Source: Robertmurraya korlensis
GTDB lineage: Bacteria; Bacillota; Bacilli; Bacillales; Cytobacillaceae
DNA length: 64,000 nucleotides
Direction: 5' to 3'
NCBI RefSeq assembly: GCF_023715225.1
Contig: NZ_JAMBNS010000009.1
Coordinates: 1 to 64,000, forward strand
Shown here: piece after piece, positions 23,823 to 33,608 of the stretch
How the letters are laid out: the number at the start of each line of letters is the position of its first letter
Position numbering within the stretch: position 1 is the first letter of the stretch
Notes under the pieces: model-generated
What the model was told of the DNA's origin: nothing
Databases searched by the model: none
Seen by the model: only the letters and a program-made list of their open reading frames with translations
Made by a program: the position numbers and the translations under genes

Positions 23823-24864
23823 CTATTGTAGAACGGAAAAGCTCGCAAAGCATTTTCACGCGTTTTTCCTCGATCGTTTTTTCATCGAAGCTCATTGGCT
23901 TTGAATTAATTTCATAAATAACATATCTTCCTTCTGAAGTTAACCCCAGATCAATGGAGAACTCAGCAAAGAACCCGTATTTCCTATTTAAATCTTTCCC
24001 GCAAAGCTCTACGATTTTTTTGATTAAGAGGTCTTGTTCCTTTGTTTGAAATTGTGAATAAGGAAGTAGCTTTCCTCCATTAGGAATATGTGTAGTTACT
24101 TGTTGATTGCCAGATTGTCTAATACCTACACCAACAGGGACATGCTTTTCACCTTGGAAAACAGCTAATATTCTAAAATCATACCGTTTTCCTTGATAAA
24201 GTTGAGGGCTTACAGCTTGCTGTGCAATATAGAATATTTTGAGAAATATATTAGACCATTTTCCCCAGTAATCATGAAAATCATGGTAAATAGCCTGATG
24301 GCTTTGGTCAACGAGTAAAACTTTACCATCTCTTTTCAAATTAATTATATGGATGCCTTTTCCCATTGAAGAATTTGCTTGTTTTATATAAAGAGAGCGA
24401 TGAGTTAAAAGAAATTCTTCTAATTCTGTTTTGTCTTCGATTTTTATTGTCGGTAAGAAATACGGTTTAAGATCCAAATGATCCTTGAACTGTAAGTAAC
24501 AATCGTATTTGTTTAAAAAACATGGGTTATAAAAGGGGATGGATTGCTCTTTAAAGAGAGTTACAGCTTCTTTAAAGGCGGTGGTATCTTCATGTTTTCG
24601 AAACGGAACGCGGTTGTATACTAGGTGAGGAAAGGGAGCCAATACAGTCTCCCATGTATGATTACTAGGATCATATTTTGCAGCTTTTATACCGTTACTT
24701 AAGATATCGTCAGAAGAGAAGACAACCGATGTTCCGCCTATCTCTAATATCTCCTGTTGAATGGATCGGAACAACGGAATATTGCCAACTAGATTTCTGT
24801 CACCTTTTTTACTGGTTAGAATACCGATAAAAGGATTTATATTCCTAAGATTAAGAGAAGTCAT
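23812..24864 (-). CDS. yheC: YheC/YheD-family ATP-grasp protein, copy 4
   Basis: 350 aa, YheC-like (no N-terminal barrel; begins MTSLNLRNINPFIGILT). ATP-grasp features: KQANSSMGKGIHIIN (P-loop-like), FDFRI-type strand (RYDFRILAV), and the C-terminal Mg/ATP motif YEINSKPMSFDE. Family members are associated with the endospore coat. Overlaps the upstream yheD copy by 4 nt (ATGA); SD GGAGAGG. Last gene of a four-gene overlapping series. Confidence 0.88.
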   Translation of the reverse strand: MTSLNLRNINPFIGILTSKKGDRNLVGNIPLFRSIQQEILEIGGTSVVFSSDDILSNGIKAAKYDPSNHTWETVLAPFPHLVYNRVPFRKHEDTTAFKEAVTLFKEQSIPFYNPCFLNKYDCYLQFKDHLDLKPYFLPTIKIEDKTELEEFLLTHRSLYIKQANSSMGKGIHIINLKRDGKVLLVDQSHQAIYHDFHDYWGKWSNIFLKIFYIAQQAVSPQLYQGKRYDFRILAVFQGEKHVPVGVGIRQSGNQQVTTHIPNGGKLLPYSQFQTKEQDLLIKKIVELCGKDLNRKYGFFAEFSIDLGLTSEGRYVIYEINSKPMSFDEKTIEEKRVKMLCELFRSTIEKK

Positions 24865-26231
24865 TTAAAGACCTCTCCTGGCTGCTTAATCGCTTGCTCT
24901 GATAAAAAGACACCAAATGCTAGTGAAAGTTTACGAGTTAAAAGGTCAAACTCCTTCATATCGGGGTGCTTAAAGATCGAACGACCTGGTTTTGAATTCG
25001 CCTCAAAAAGCCAAACTTTTCCTTCACGGTCGACTCCTAAATCAAACCCAATTTCCCCCACAATGCCTTCCATATGATTTTCTAATACATGGCTTAGTAG
25101 AAGACTAGCTTCAGATAATTTTTGCAGTAGCTTCTTTTGCTCCTCTTTATCCTCAATGACTTCTTCAATGGTTTTTATACAACCACCACTTTTGACGTGC
25201 GTAGTCACACTTCCAGGTCCAGCTACCTTTGCTGCAACGGCGGTAACCTTCCAACGGCCATTTTCATCTTTATTGGTGTGAACTCGGAAATCAACTGGAC
25301 AGCGCTCATGGCGCAGTAAGTGTATCCCTTGTTGAACAAGAAGATGATTTAGCTTGTTATTCGGAAACGTATGCTTCATTAAAGCTTCTAATGTTTCAAA
25401 TTTTCTAAGACGATTGATTCCATCAGTATCTCGGAACCGACAATAATAATGATTTTGTTCTCGATCATAAAGGACTTGAAAAATTCCAAGGCCCAAGCTT
25501 CCGTTCATCGGTTTTACATACACATGACCATATAAAGAAAGCATTCTTTCAATCATTGAAAAAGAAGTAAAAGGATGTGTTTCTGGTAGTAGAGAAGAAA
25601 CAGCATCAATCGATTCAAGTCTCTCAAATACATCTAATTTATTAAAAAAGCCTGGATTATACCAAGGAATTAAATACTCGCTTTGCAATCGATCTTTTAC
25701 TTTTCGCATTGCCGCCTTTTTTTCGCTCCGGCGGTTTGGGAGTCGATCATAGATGACATTTGGGAACGGCAAAATCATGGATTCCCACCCATTCTTGTGA
25801 TAGATAAGTCCCTCAATCGTTCCTTCCTCCCAATTGATATGCTGTTCGCCAAAAACAAAGGGGAGGGCTCCAACAAACTTTTTAACAGATAACAACTTGG
25901 AAAAAAACATGGATCTTTCTCCAATCGGCCGCATGGCAAATGGAGTAAAACCCGAGGTGAAAATTCCAATAAGAGGACCAATATGAATGGTCTTTTCTGC
26001 GATAAATAGATGGAAGGGAATGTCTAAAGATGGGAATTTAATAGCTTCTGCAATGTCTGGGCTAAGAACAAGAACATTTTTCCCATCTGGGTGTGGATAG
26101 CATGTTGCTTGGATCGCAAATGTTCCGAAAGAGATACGAGTTGGAGCATGATGATTAGAAAGCTCGGATGGAAAGTATACGGTACCTCTTTCAAGATGGT
26201 CGCTAATGTCAATTCGATATTGTTTTTTCAT
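24861..26231 (-). CDS. yheD: YheC/YheD-family ATP-grasp protein, copy 3
   Basis: 456 aa, YheD-like (B. subtilis YheD is about 453). N-terminal domain of about 110 residues, a GPLIGIFTSG strand, then ATP-grasp: VKPMNGSLGLGIFQV, CPVDFRVHT, GEIGFDLGVD, LFEANSKPGRS. Presumably ligates or modifies a spore-coat substrate using ATP; substrate unknown. SD AAAGGAG. Overlaps the preceding yheC copy by 23 nt. Confidence 0.88.
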   Translation of the reverse strand: MKKQYRIDISDHLERGTVYFPSELSNHHAPTRISFGTFAIQATCYPHPDGKNVLVLSPDIAEAIKFPSLDIPFHLFIAEKTIHIGPLIGIFTSGFTPFAMRPIGERSMFFSKLLSVKKFVGALPFVFGEQHINWEEGTIEGLIYHKNGWESMILPFPNVIYDRLPNRRSEKKAAMRKVKDRLQSEYLIPWYNPGFFNKLDVFERLESIDAVSSLLPETHPFTSFSMIERMLSLYGHVYVKPMNGSLGLGIFQVLYDREQNHYYCRFRDTDGINRLRKFETLEALMKHTFPNNKLNHLLVQQGIHLLRHERCPVDFRVHTNKDENGRWKVTAVAAKVAGPGSVTTHVKSGGCIKTIEEVIEDKEEQKKLLQKLSEASLLLSHVLENHMEGIVGEIGFDLGVDREGKVWLFEANSKPGRSIFKHPDMKEFDLLTRKLSLAFGVFLSEQAIKQPGEVFK

Positions 26232-27300
26232 GATTCATCAAACTCCTTTTTTGCTCCATCAGGTGTTTTGCATAAAGGATGGGAGCTAACTCTAGCACAG
26301 CTTTTACTTCTGGTGTGGTGGAAATAACTACTTTTCTTCCCGGCTTTGAATTTACGTCAAGTATCCATAGTGATCCATCCTTTGCGATACCAATGTCAAC
26401 ACCGATTTCAAATAAAGGACGGAAGGTACCTTCCAAAATAGTTGGAAGGAGGGACAAGATATATTGAACTTCTTTTAGAAGAAAAGAAGATGGAGAATTT
26501 TCTTTTGACCATTCCTCAAAGGTATGAATTTTCCCGCCGGCACTAATATTTGAAACGATAGACCCAACAGAACCTTCACGAATACCTTTGCCACGAACAA
26601 TCCACTTACCATGTTGATTCTTTTGCAGCAAAATTCGAAGGTCAAAAGGATGCCCCTCCTTATTGGTTAAATGTTTATAGGGTTGAATGAGAAATGTCTT
26701 CTTCTTTAAAAGAGATTGAAGCCAAACAGAAAAAAGTTCTTTTGATTCAAAAACACGGCTCACATGTTTCCCTTTTTTATCGGTTTCAACAATATATTGC
26801 TCTTTTTCTTTTTTTATAAAGTAAATGCCCTTCCCTTGAGAACCATTAATGGGTTTAATAATGGCTGGGTTGATATGTGAAAGCGAGTGTATCACTTGAT
26901 CTGCGTGCGCAACTAGTGCTGAGTGAAGTAGATAGGGATGGAGCTTTGAATGATTCAAGACATTATAAAGTTCCATTTTGTTTGGAAGACCATAACCTAT
27001 AAAAGTTACATCATTTCGTGTTTTTAACCAACGTACAATGGATAGACAACTTTGGGAATGCGTATCATCACCATAAAAGCATCTGTCGTACAAAATATCA
27101 GGAAGTGGGAATTCTGCTTCGATCCAGCGGGATTCGTTCAGATTATATTCCTCACCAACGATAATTTCTGACGTTGGTACAATATTCGATGGGACAAACC
27201 TAAAGCAACGGATTCCATAGTTGCTGGCAGCCTGTGCTATTCCACTGAAATAAGAATTTTCATTCCTCAGGTTTAATGTCATGAATCCAAAGGTCAGCAT
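26209..27300 (-). CDS. yheC: YheC/YheD-family ATP-grasp protein, copy 2
   Basis: 363 aa, same length as B. subtilis YheC. Starts MLTFGFMTLNLRNENSYF; ATP-grasp motifs IIKPINGSQGKGIYFI, PFDLRIL, GVDIGIAKDG, LDVNSKPGRKV. Start chosen for SD TTGGAGGAG. Its 5' end overlaps the upstream gene by 41 nt. Confidence 0.9.
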   Translation of the reverse strand: MLTFGFMTLNLRNENSYFSGIAQAASNYGIRCFRFVPSNIVPTSEIIVGEEYNLNESRWIEAEFPLPDILYDRCFYGDDTHSQSCLSIVRWLKTRNDVTFIGYGLPNKMELYNVLNHSKLHPYLLHSALVAHADQVIHSLSHINPAIIKPINGSQGKGIYFIKKEKEQYIVETDKKGKHVSRVFESKELFSVWLQSLLKKKTFLIQPYKHLTNKEGHPFDLRILLQKNQHGKWIVRGKGIREGSVGSIVSNISAGGKIHTFEEWSKENSPSSFLLKEVQYILSLLPTILEGTFRPLFEIGVDIGIAKDGSLWILDVNSKPGRKVVISTTPEVKAVLELAPILYAKHLMEQKRSLMNHEKTISN

Positions 27301-28684
27301 GAGTGTTCTCCTCCAATTCCTTGCTTTTGTACTCGAAAGCGAGTGCTGTACATAATTCCATAATTGCTCTTGTAGAAGGACGAATTTTAACTTCTTGCTC
27401 TTCGAAGTTTTTTGAGGGCTTTGAGTTTACCTCAATGAGCCAAAGCTTTCCATCCTGGTCAACGCCTATATCTAAACCCAATTCACCGGTTAAACCATCT
27501 GTGTTTTCACTAATTACAGCTGAAATTTCCTTGGCTAACTCTTTCATAAGCTCGAGTTGCTGAATCGCCACATCTCTCTCAAAGAGTTCAGTTAATGCTT
27601 TAATGGGTTTATACGTTTCCCCACCTCTAGCAATATTGGCTACAAATTGTTTTTCGCCTGATATCCTAGCTACTACAGAGGTGACTTTCCATGCATTATA
27701 AAGATTTTTGTGACATAATACTCTAAAATCAATGTGGCGATTTTTATATAAAAGCAAGGGGATACCTTGCTGAATAATATAAGTTGAATTTTTTCGGAAG
27801 CGTGAAAACCATTTGAAAAAGTGCTCAACCTTAGAAAAGGACATGAAATCATCACTCTGTGTTCCGGTTGATACCTTTACGATAAATGAATGACTTTCTT
27901 TGTATAAGTGTAAGATTTTTCGACCTTGACTCCCATGGATGGGTTTAATAAATAGGCTCGAATGGTTATTTAATAACTCAAGAAAATTGGTCTCCGTAAA
28001 TAGTAAAGTTTCTGGGAGATGTGGTAGCAAATGGTCCTCTTGAATTAACAGTTCATGAACATCCCATTTTGATAAGAAGCGATCATTAAAGAACGGAATA
28101 TTCACTCTTGTCATTTCGTTTTTTATATTATTAAAATAGTCACTTCGCTCCTTTTTTCTTGAGTGAATGCGGTTATAAACGACATCAGGTGGAGGGAATG
28201 TATGTTTCTTCCAGCCGTCATTATAGTAATAGCCACTTATTTCATCTATCGAAAAATCATCACTTTTAAATACGTAAAAAAGTCCACCTGTTTGCTGTGT
28301 ATGGTAATGAAGTTCCTCGCAAAATGTATGAACGGACCGAAAATTCGGTTCATGATTCGTTTCCGTGCTGTCTGTCATGAGGGCTACAATAGGACCGACT
28401 ATTAAGGTGTTCGACTCTTCGATAAATTTGGCTAAATACTTTGTTGCCACATTAGGTATTTTAAATTGTGGGAGTAGGGATGAAGGCAGGTGTACTTCGT
28501 TTTTTGGTAAATCATTTATTTTTACATAAACTTCTATACACTCCCTACCAATCTTTAGAAATATGGTAGGACGTGCTAAAATGTGAAAATAACTTGCTAG
28601 TGCTCTGCTTATCTGAATACAATTTTCTTTTGTTTGAAACGTTTCGGTAGGAATAACCGTAATAGGTAAGTAAGAAGTAGCCAT
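27260..28684 (-). CDS. yheD: YheC/YheD-family ATP-grasp protein, copy 1
   Basis: 474 aa from ATG at 28684 (SD AGAGGT, 6 nt). YheD-like N-domain (GRECIEVYVKINDLPKNEV), then IVGPIVALMTD, ATP-grasp motifs IKPIHGSQGRKILHL, HIDFRVLCH, GELGLDIGVD, IEVNSKPSKN. First gene of the overlapping series, so transcription of all four starts upstream of it; a GATACGGTATC palindrome lies at 28727-28737 in that upstream region. Probably mother-cell (sporulation) expressed, by analogy with B. subtilis. Confidence 0.88.
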   Translation of the reverse strand: MATSYLPITVIPTETFQTKENCIQISRALASYFHILARPTIFLKIGRECIEVYVKINDLPKNEVHLPSSLLPQFKIPNVATKYLAKFIEESNTLIVGPIVALMTDSTETNHEPNFRSVHTFCEELHYHTQQTGGLFYVFKSDDFSIDEISGYYYNDGWKKHTFPPPDVVYNRIHSRKKERSDYFNNIKNEMTRVNIPFFNDRFLSKWDVHELLIQEDHLLPHLPETLLFTETNFLELLNNHSSLFIKPIHGSQGRKILHLYKESHSFIVKVSTGTQSDDFMSFSKVEHFFKWFSRFRKNSTYIIQQGIPLLLYKNRHIDFRVLCHKNLYNAWKVTSVVARISGEKQFVANIARGGETYKPIKALTELFERDVAIQQLELMKELAKEISAVISENTDGLTGELGLDIGVDQDGKLWLIEVNSKPSKNFEEQEVKIRPSTRAIMELCTALAFEYKSKELEENTHADLWIHDIKPEE

Positions 28685-28789
28685 CACGATACCTCTTTCT
28701 ATTGACCATGTATATGGGCAAAAGCTGATACGGTATCGTATGAAAAAACAAAAACATTTGTGAAAATTTTTATGGAAGGTAGATGTTGT

Positions 28790-29929
28790 ATGAATATAGC
28801 AATAACCATAGTCTTTATGGTTGTCATTGGAGCAGTGATTGGAGGATTTACTAACTCACTTGCCATTAAAATGCTGTTTCGCCCATATCGAGCACTTTAT
28901 ATAGGAAAATGGAGAGTGCCGTTTACACCTGGATTAATTCCAAAGAGAAGAGATGAATTAGCTGAACAAATGGGAAAAATGGTGGTTGATCACCTACTAA
29001 CTCCTGAGAGTATTCAGAAGAAATTCTTAAATGAGCAATTTCAGAAAGATATGATAAAAGTTGCTCAAACGGAGCTCGATCCACTTTTAAGAAGCGAGCT
29101 TACATTGGCACAAGTCTCTGAGAGGCTAGGCTTTAAGCATTTAGAAACAAGTACAACTGAAAAATTGTCTTTATTTATTCATAACAAATACGAAGAAGTG
29201 ATGCCTCGTTTTAGGGAGAAACCGATTAAGGATGTGCTTCCGAAGGAGCTTCAAGAAAAATTAAGTGAAAAGATCCCTGATATTAGCGAATATATTCTAG
29301 TAAAAGGTAAGGATTACTTTAATAGTGCAGAAGGTCAGCTTAGAGTGGAAAGAATGATTAATGATTTTGTCCGTGAACGAAGTGGGATGTTAGGGAATAT
29401 GCTACAGATGTTCCTTGGAAATGTAAACCTCACAGAAAAGATTCGTCCAGAGATATTAAAGTTTCTTGAAAATGAAGGTACAAAGGACCTGATAACGACA
29501 CTTCTTTCAAAGGAATGGGAAAAACTATTAAATAAGAAAACGGAAGAATTTGAGGAGCAATTAGGAAAAGAGCAATTATTACAACTGATCAATCAAACAG
29601 TAAAAAAGTTATTAAAGATCGATCAACTTGTACAAAAACCTATTTCAGAACTGCTTGAAAGTAATCGTGAGAACATCATTAACGATTTTGTTCCTGCTGG
29701 CTTGCGCTTAGTTTTTGACTGGACTACTGGCCGTATGGAGACCATTCTTGAGCGATTACATTTAGCAGAAATTGTGAAGGAGCAAGTCGAAACGTTTTCA
29801 GTAGAACGACTTGAGGAAATGGTATTGTCCATTTCTAGAAGTGAATTAAAGATGATCACGTACTTAGGAGCATTATTAGGAGGAGTTATTGGCCTTTTCC
29901 AAGGTATTGTTGTTCTATTCATTGGATAG
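28790..29929 (+). CDS. yheB: YheB, DUF445 family membrane protein
   Basis: 379 aa from ATG at 28790 (SD GGAAGG); a GTG at 28760 is less likely. TM helices at the two ends (about 2-24 and 355-378) around a long helical middle; signature GAVIGGFTNSLAIKMLFRPY and FTPGLIPKRRDELA. The B. subtilis homologue has about 377 aa and lies at the same place before yheA. Function unknown; divergent from the yheD/yheC series. Confidence 0.92.
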   Translation: MNIAITIVFMVVIGAVIGGFTNSLAIKMLFRPYRALYIGKWRVPFTPGLIPKRRDELAEQMGKMVVDHLLTPESIQKKFLNEQFQKDMIKVAQTELDPLLRSELTLAQVSERLGFKHLETSTTEKLSLFIHNKYEEVMPRFREKPIKDVLPKELQEKLSEKIPDISEYILVKGKDYFNSAEGQLRVERMINDFVRERSGMLGNMLQMFLGNVNLTEKIRPEILKFLENEGTKDLITTLLSKEWEKLLNKKTEEFEEQLGKEQLLQLINQTVKKLLKIDQLVQKPISELLESNRENIINDFVPAGLRLVFDWTTGRMETILERLHLAEIVKEQVETFSVERLEEMVLSISRSELKMITYLGALLGGVIGLFQGIVVLFIG

Positions 29930-29997
29930 GGATTATTCGCTTTTTATTGAATTGTTTGGTATAGTTGGAAGGATTTCTTGAAAAGGAGTGTATAAAT

Positions 29998-30351
29998 ATG
30001 GCGGTTAATTTACATGATGCAGCTTATGAATTAGAAAAGGCGATTCGCTCAAGTAATGAATATGCGAGTTTAAAAAGAATCTATGATGAAGTAAATGCTG
30101 ATCCATCAGCAAAACAAATGTTTGAGAATTTTCGTAACTTACAGCTTGAATTACAGCAAAAGCAAATGATGGGCCAAGAAATTACACAAGAAGAAGTTGA
30201 GCAGGCACAAAAAACAGTAGCACTTGTTCAACAACATGAAAAAATTGCGCAGCTAATGGAAGCTGAACAAAGAATGAGCATGATTATTGGTGAATTAAAT
30301 CAAATTATTATGAAGCCACTAGAAGAGCTCTATGGAGCTATGGGACAATAG
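29998..30351 (+). CDS. yheA: YheA, YlbF/YmcA-family protein
   Basis: 117 aa from ATG at 29998 (SD AAAAGGAG), identical in length to B. subtilis YheA. All-helical: VNLHDAAYELEKAIRSS, DEVNADPSAKQMFENFR. Relatives YlbF and YmcA form the Y-complex that guides RNase Y; the specific role of YheA is unknown. A strong terminator follows. Confidence 0.92.
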   Translation: MAVNLHDAAYELEKAIRSSNEYASLKRIYDEVNADPSAKQMFENFRNLQLELQQKQMMGQEITQEEVEQAQKTVALVQQHEKIAQLMEAEQRMSMIIGELNQIIMKPLEELYGAMGQ

Positions 30352-30356
30352 TATTT

Positions 30357-30392
30357 AAAACACTTTATCTATTTTGATAAAGTGTTTTTCTT
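30357..30392 (+). terminator. Terminator of yheA
   Basis: AAAACACTTTATC (30357-30369) / GATAAAGTGTTTT (30376-30388), T run. Confidence 0.9.
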
Positions 30393-30489
30393 TTTAAACA
30401 ACAAACTCTTCCTTCTAATTGTTCTAATTGCCTCTCTGTTTTCATACATGTGATATAAAGGGAAATGATGAAGGTGGGGGGCACTAACT

Positions 30490-31356
30490 ATGATTTATCG
30501 TCTGCTTGCTATAAATATAGACGGAACACTTCTTCAATCAAACGGGCGAATCCAAAGGTCAACCAAGGAAGCCGTTGAATATGTGCAGGGAAAGGGAATT
30601 TATGTTACCTTAGTGACATCTAGAAGCTTTCCATCAGCAAAGAAAGTCGCAAAGGCATTAAAACTCGATTCCTATTTAGTCACACACCGGGGGGCTTATA
30701 TTGCAAGTTCGATGGATCAACCGGTGTTAGTAAGAAGAATTTCGGAGGATGTCACCTTCGAGCTGGTTCGATTATTAGAAGCCTTTCACTGTCAAATAAG
30801 ATTAGTAGATGATCGGTATTCATTGGCCAATCGCTCAAGAGTGAGCAATAATTTACTAGCAAAAACAGTGTTTACTTCAGGAGACCCAGTCTTTTATTCA
30901 CAACAATATGTGGATTCACTAAGCGATGCCATTTCAGACGAACCATGTAGTCCACCAAAAATAGAGATATATTTTGAAAGGAAGGAAGACCTTCAGGACG
31001 CAAAGAAAGCTATCTATACGATGTATGATGAAGTAGATACATTGCAGCTTGATGAGCTTCGATTAGAAATTGTACCAAAGGGTGTATCAAAGTTAACGGG
31101 TCTTTTATACTTAGGAGAAAGACTCGGTGTGAAGCGTTCAGAAATGGTGGTTATTGCCGATGCAATAGATGATATAGATATGATTGAAAAGGTAGGGTTA
31201 GGTGTTGCCATGGGGAATGCACCCGTTGAGGTAAAAAAGGCAGCAGATTGGGTCACTCGCTCAAATAATGAAAATGGTGTTGGATATGTTGTAAAGGAAC
31301 ACTTCCGTAAGCAACAGCCAATTGAATTCTTAAAGAAAATGAATATTATCAAGTAA
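30490..31356 (+). CDS. yhaX: Cof-type HAD phosphatase YhaX
   Basis: 288 aa, the length of B. subtilis YhaX. HAD-IIB/Cof fold; motif I is altered to NIDGTLL (first Asp replaced by Asn at residue 9), motif II TSR, motif IV VVIADAIDDIDMIE. The missing nucleophile Asp suggests weak or no phosphatase activity; this substitution deserves checking. SD AAGGTGGGGG. In B. subtilis yhaX is a sporulation-associated gene. Confidence 0.88.
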   Translation: MIYRLLAINIDGTLLQSNGRIQRSTKEAVEYVQGKGIYVTLVTSRSFPSAKKVAKALKLDSYLVTHRGAYIASSMDQPVLVRRISEDVTFELVRLLEAFHCQIRLVDDRYSLANRSRVSNNLLAKTVFTSGDPVFYSQQYVDSLSDAISDEPCSPPKIEIYFERKEDLQDAKKAIYTMYDEVDTLQLDELRLEIVPKGVSKLTGLLYLGERLGVKRSEMVVIADAIDDIDMIEKVGLGVAMGNAPVEVKKAADWVTRSNNENGVGYVVKEHFRKQQPIEFLKKMNIIK

Positions 31357-31358
31357 TT

Positions 31359-31407
31359 GGAAGGTATGGATCAACGATTGAAAGTTGACCCATACCTTTC
31401 ATTTTTG
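31359..31407 (+). terminator. Terminator of yhaX
   Basis: AAGGTATGG...TCAAC / GTTGA...CCATACCTT long stem, then ATTTTTG. Confidence 0.75.
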
Positions 31408-31453
31408 TACACTTTTAAAGCAATGATATAAATTTAACTAAAAGGTGATTCTT

Positions 31454-32965
31454 TTGCAGATTAATATACATGGTTTGATGGAAGAAAAATTCCAACGCCC
31501 ACTTACCAATATAGCCAACTTATTTTTTGAAGAAACGAAAGTATTCATGGAAAACCATTCGGACCAAGCGGAGTTAACAGTAAATTTTGATTTGCAAGTA
31601 ACGGATTGGCTTCATGTCCAAGCGGAAATACCAGGTTCTGAACCACTACATGCAAATTATGAAAAAGCCCTCCCAAATGATCTTTCTCAAAAAGAAAAAG
31701 AGAGAATGATTAAACATGCGATTTCTTATGTATATTTATCTGTTCTACAAACTTATACAGGAATGACACAAAAGTGGGGGATTTTAACAGGCATAAGACC
31801 AACGAAACTTCTCCACAAAATGTTGCATGAAGGGATGCCGAAAGAGAAAGCGCACCAAAAGCTTCAAACGGAATATATGATTTCTGATGAAAAGATTCAA
31901 TTAATGCAGAACATTATTGAACGTCAATTATCCGTTATTCCGGACTTGTATCAACTGCAAAACGAAGTGAGCATATATATTGGTATTCCGTTTTGCCCAA
32001 CGAAATGTGCGTATTGTACGTTTCCTGCCTATGCTATTAATGGAAGACAAGGATCGGTCAATTCATTTTTAGGTGGTCTGCATTTTGAAATGAAAAAGAT
32101 CGGACAGTGGTTAAAAGAAAATAACGTGAAAATCACCACTGTTTACTATGGTGGCGGTACTCCTACAAGTATTACTGCTGAAGAAATGGACATGCTCTAT
32201 GAAGAAATGTACGAGTCTTTTCCTGATGTAGCAAATATTCGTGAAGTAACGGTGGAAGCGGGTCGCCCTGATACCATCACGCCTGAAAAGCTAGAAGTAT
32301 TAAAAAAGTGGAATATCGATCGAATTAGTATTAATCCGCAATCATATATTCAAGAAACCTTAAAAGCGATAGGCCGTCATCACACGGTAGAGGAAACAAT
32401 TGAGAAATTTAAGCTTGCGCGAAAAATGGAAATGAATAACATTAATATGGACTTAATTATTGGTCTGCCTGGAGAGGGTGTTGAAGAATTTTCTTATACT
32501 CTTCAAGAGACGGAGAAGCTCATGCCAGAATCGTTAACCGTGCATACCCTTTCCTTTAAACGCGCTTCTGAGATGACGAAAAATAAAGAAAAATACAAAG
32601 TTGCAGAGCGTAGTGAGATTGAAGAAATGATGGGGCTTGCGGAAACCTGGACGAAAGAACATAATTATGCCCCTTATTATTTGTATCGCCAAAAGAATAT
32701 TCTAGGAAATCTGGAGAATGTAGGGTACGCCCTTCCTAATCAAGAGAGCATTTATAATATCATGATTATGGAAGAACAGCAGACAATTATTGGATTAGGT
32801 TGTGGTGCTGCAAGTAAGTTTATTGACCCTTCAACAGGAAAGATTACGCAATTTTCAAATCCAAAAGACCCAAAAACATACAATGACTCATACGAGAAAT
32901 ATACAAATGATAAACTAGAAATACTCACCAGCTTATTCTCAACCCCAAGCTCTTCTATTAAGTAA
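31454..32965 (+). CDS. hemZ: HemZ, radical SAM coproporphyrinogen oxidase family
   Basis: 503 aa from TTG at 31454 (SD AAAGGTGATT). Radical SAM cluster motif CPTKCAYC (C-x3-C-x2-C) at about 180, then YYGGGTPTS (SAM binding), HSFKR-like HTLSFKRAS. HemN-like family; oxygen-independent decarboxylation of coproporphyrinogen is the family reaction, though B. subtilis HemZ has been hard to assign. Gene order yhaX-hemZ-yhaR is as in B. subtilis. Confidence 0.92.
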   Translation: MQINIHGLMEEKFQRPLTNIANLFFEETKVFMENHSDQAELTVNFDLQVTDWLHVQAEIPGSEPLHANYEKALPNDLSQKEKERMIKHAISYVYLSVLQTYTGMTQKWGILTGIRPTKLLHKMLHEGMPKEKAHQKLQTEYMISDEKIQLMQNIIERQLSVIPDLYQLQNEVSIYIGIPFCPTKCAYCTFPAYAINGRQGSVNSFLGGLHFEMKKIGQWLKENNVKITTVYYGGGTPTSITAEEMDMLYEEMYESFPDVANIREVTVEAGRPDTITPEKLEVLKKWNIDRISINPQSYIQETLKAIGRHHTVEETIEKFKLARKMEMNNINMDLIIGLPGEGVEEFSYTLQETEKLMPESLTVHTLSFKRASEMTKNKEKYKVAERSEIEEMMGLAETWTKEHNYAPYYLYRQKNILGNLENVGYALPNQESIYNIMIMEEQQTIIGLGCGAASKFIDPSTGKITQFSNPKDPKTYNDSYEKYTNDKLEILTSLFSTPSSSIK

Positions 32966-32986
32966 GGAGATACTGGTAATTATAGT

Positions 32987-33020
32987 AGCCACGGATATTA
33001 GTTATCCGTGGCTTTTTTGT
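32987..33020. terminator. Bidirectional terminator hemZ / GNAT
   Basis: 11-bp stem AGCCACGGATA (32987-32997) / TATCCGTGGCT (33003-33013), T run; contains the stop of the convergent gene. Confidence 0.9.
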
Positions 33021-33489
33021 ATGTTTCGTGTATTTGTTCCATATTTAATGGTCGCAGCATTCGGTTTTCCGGATGGTCAATTGGTTGAAATCCGAATTTT
33101 TCATACAGGCTGTGAGCATCCTTGGTGGTTAAATGGAAGGCAGCCCCCTTTAGTCTTGGCTCACTAACAATCGTCTGGATTAACCATTTGCTTAATCCTT
33201 TACCCCTGTACTCTTTTATCACAAACACATCTGCTAAATAAGCAAATCTAACAAAATCAGTTATTACACGAGCAAAGCCAATTTGCTTGGCTGAAGAATT
33301 TTCTTGTGGATTACCATCAAACAGTCCAAAACATAGATGAGAATTCTCTATAGATTTTATTACTAAATCGCGAGTCATTCCCTTTCCCCAATAAGATTCG
33401 TGACAGATAAATTGTTCAATAACATCAAGATTTAAAAGATCTTTGTTAGTTGTAATAAAAAATTGATTATATGAGTAGGTTGATTTCAA
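32998..33489 (-). CDS. GNAT-family N-acetyltransferase
   Basis: 163 aa from TTG at 33489 (SD AAAGGAG, 8 nt). GNAT core: LADVFVIKEYRGKGLSKWLIQ (acetyl-CoA motif R-G-K-G), LTTKDAHSLYEKFGF. Similar single-domain acetyltransferases act on small molecules or protein N-termini; substrate unknown. Not part of the B. subtilis hemZ-yhaR arrangement, so probably an insertion. Confidence 0.85.
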   Translation of the reverse strand: MKSTYSYNQFFITTNKDLLNLDVIEQFICHESYWGKGMTRDLVIKSIENSHLCFGLFDGNPQENSSAKQIGFARVITDFVRFAYLADVFVIKEYRGKGLSKWLIQTIVSEPRLKGAAFHLTTKDAHSLYEKFGFQPIDHPENRMLRPLNMEQIHETYKKATDN

Positions 33490-33608
33490 GATGGGCACTC
33501 CTTTCCTTATTAACTATACCGATTTTTGGGATAATTTTAAATAATTAGTTTTTTATCCAATGGAATATCGATATAATAATAGAAGAGAAGTCATGGGAGG
33601 GGAGAAGG

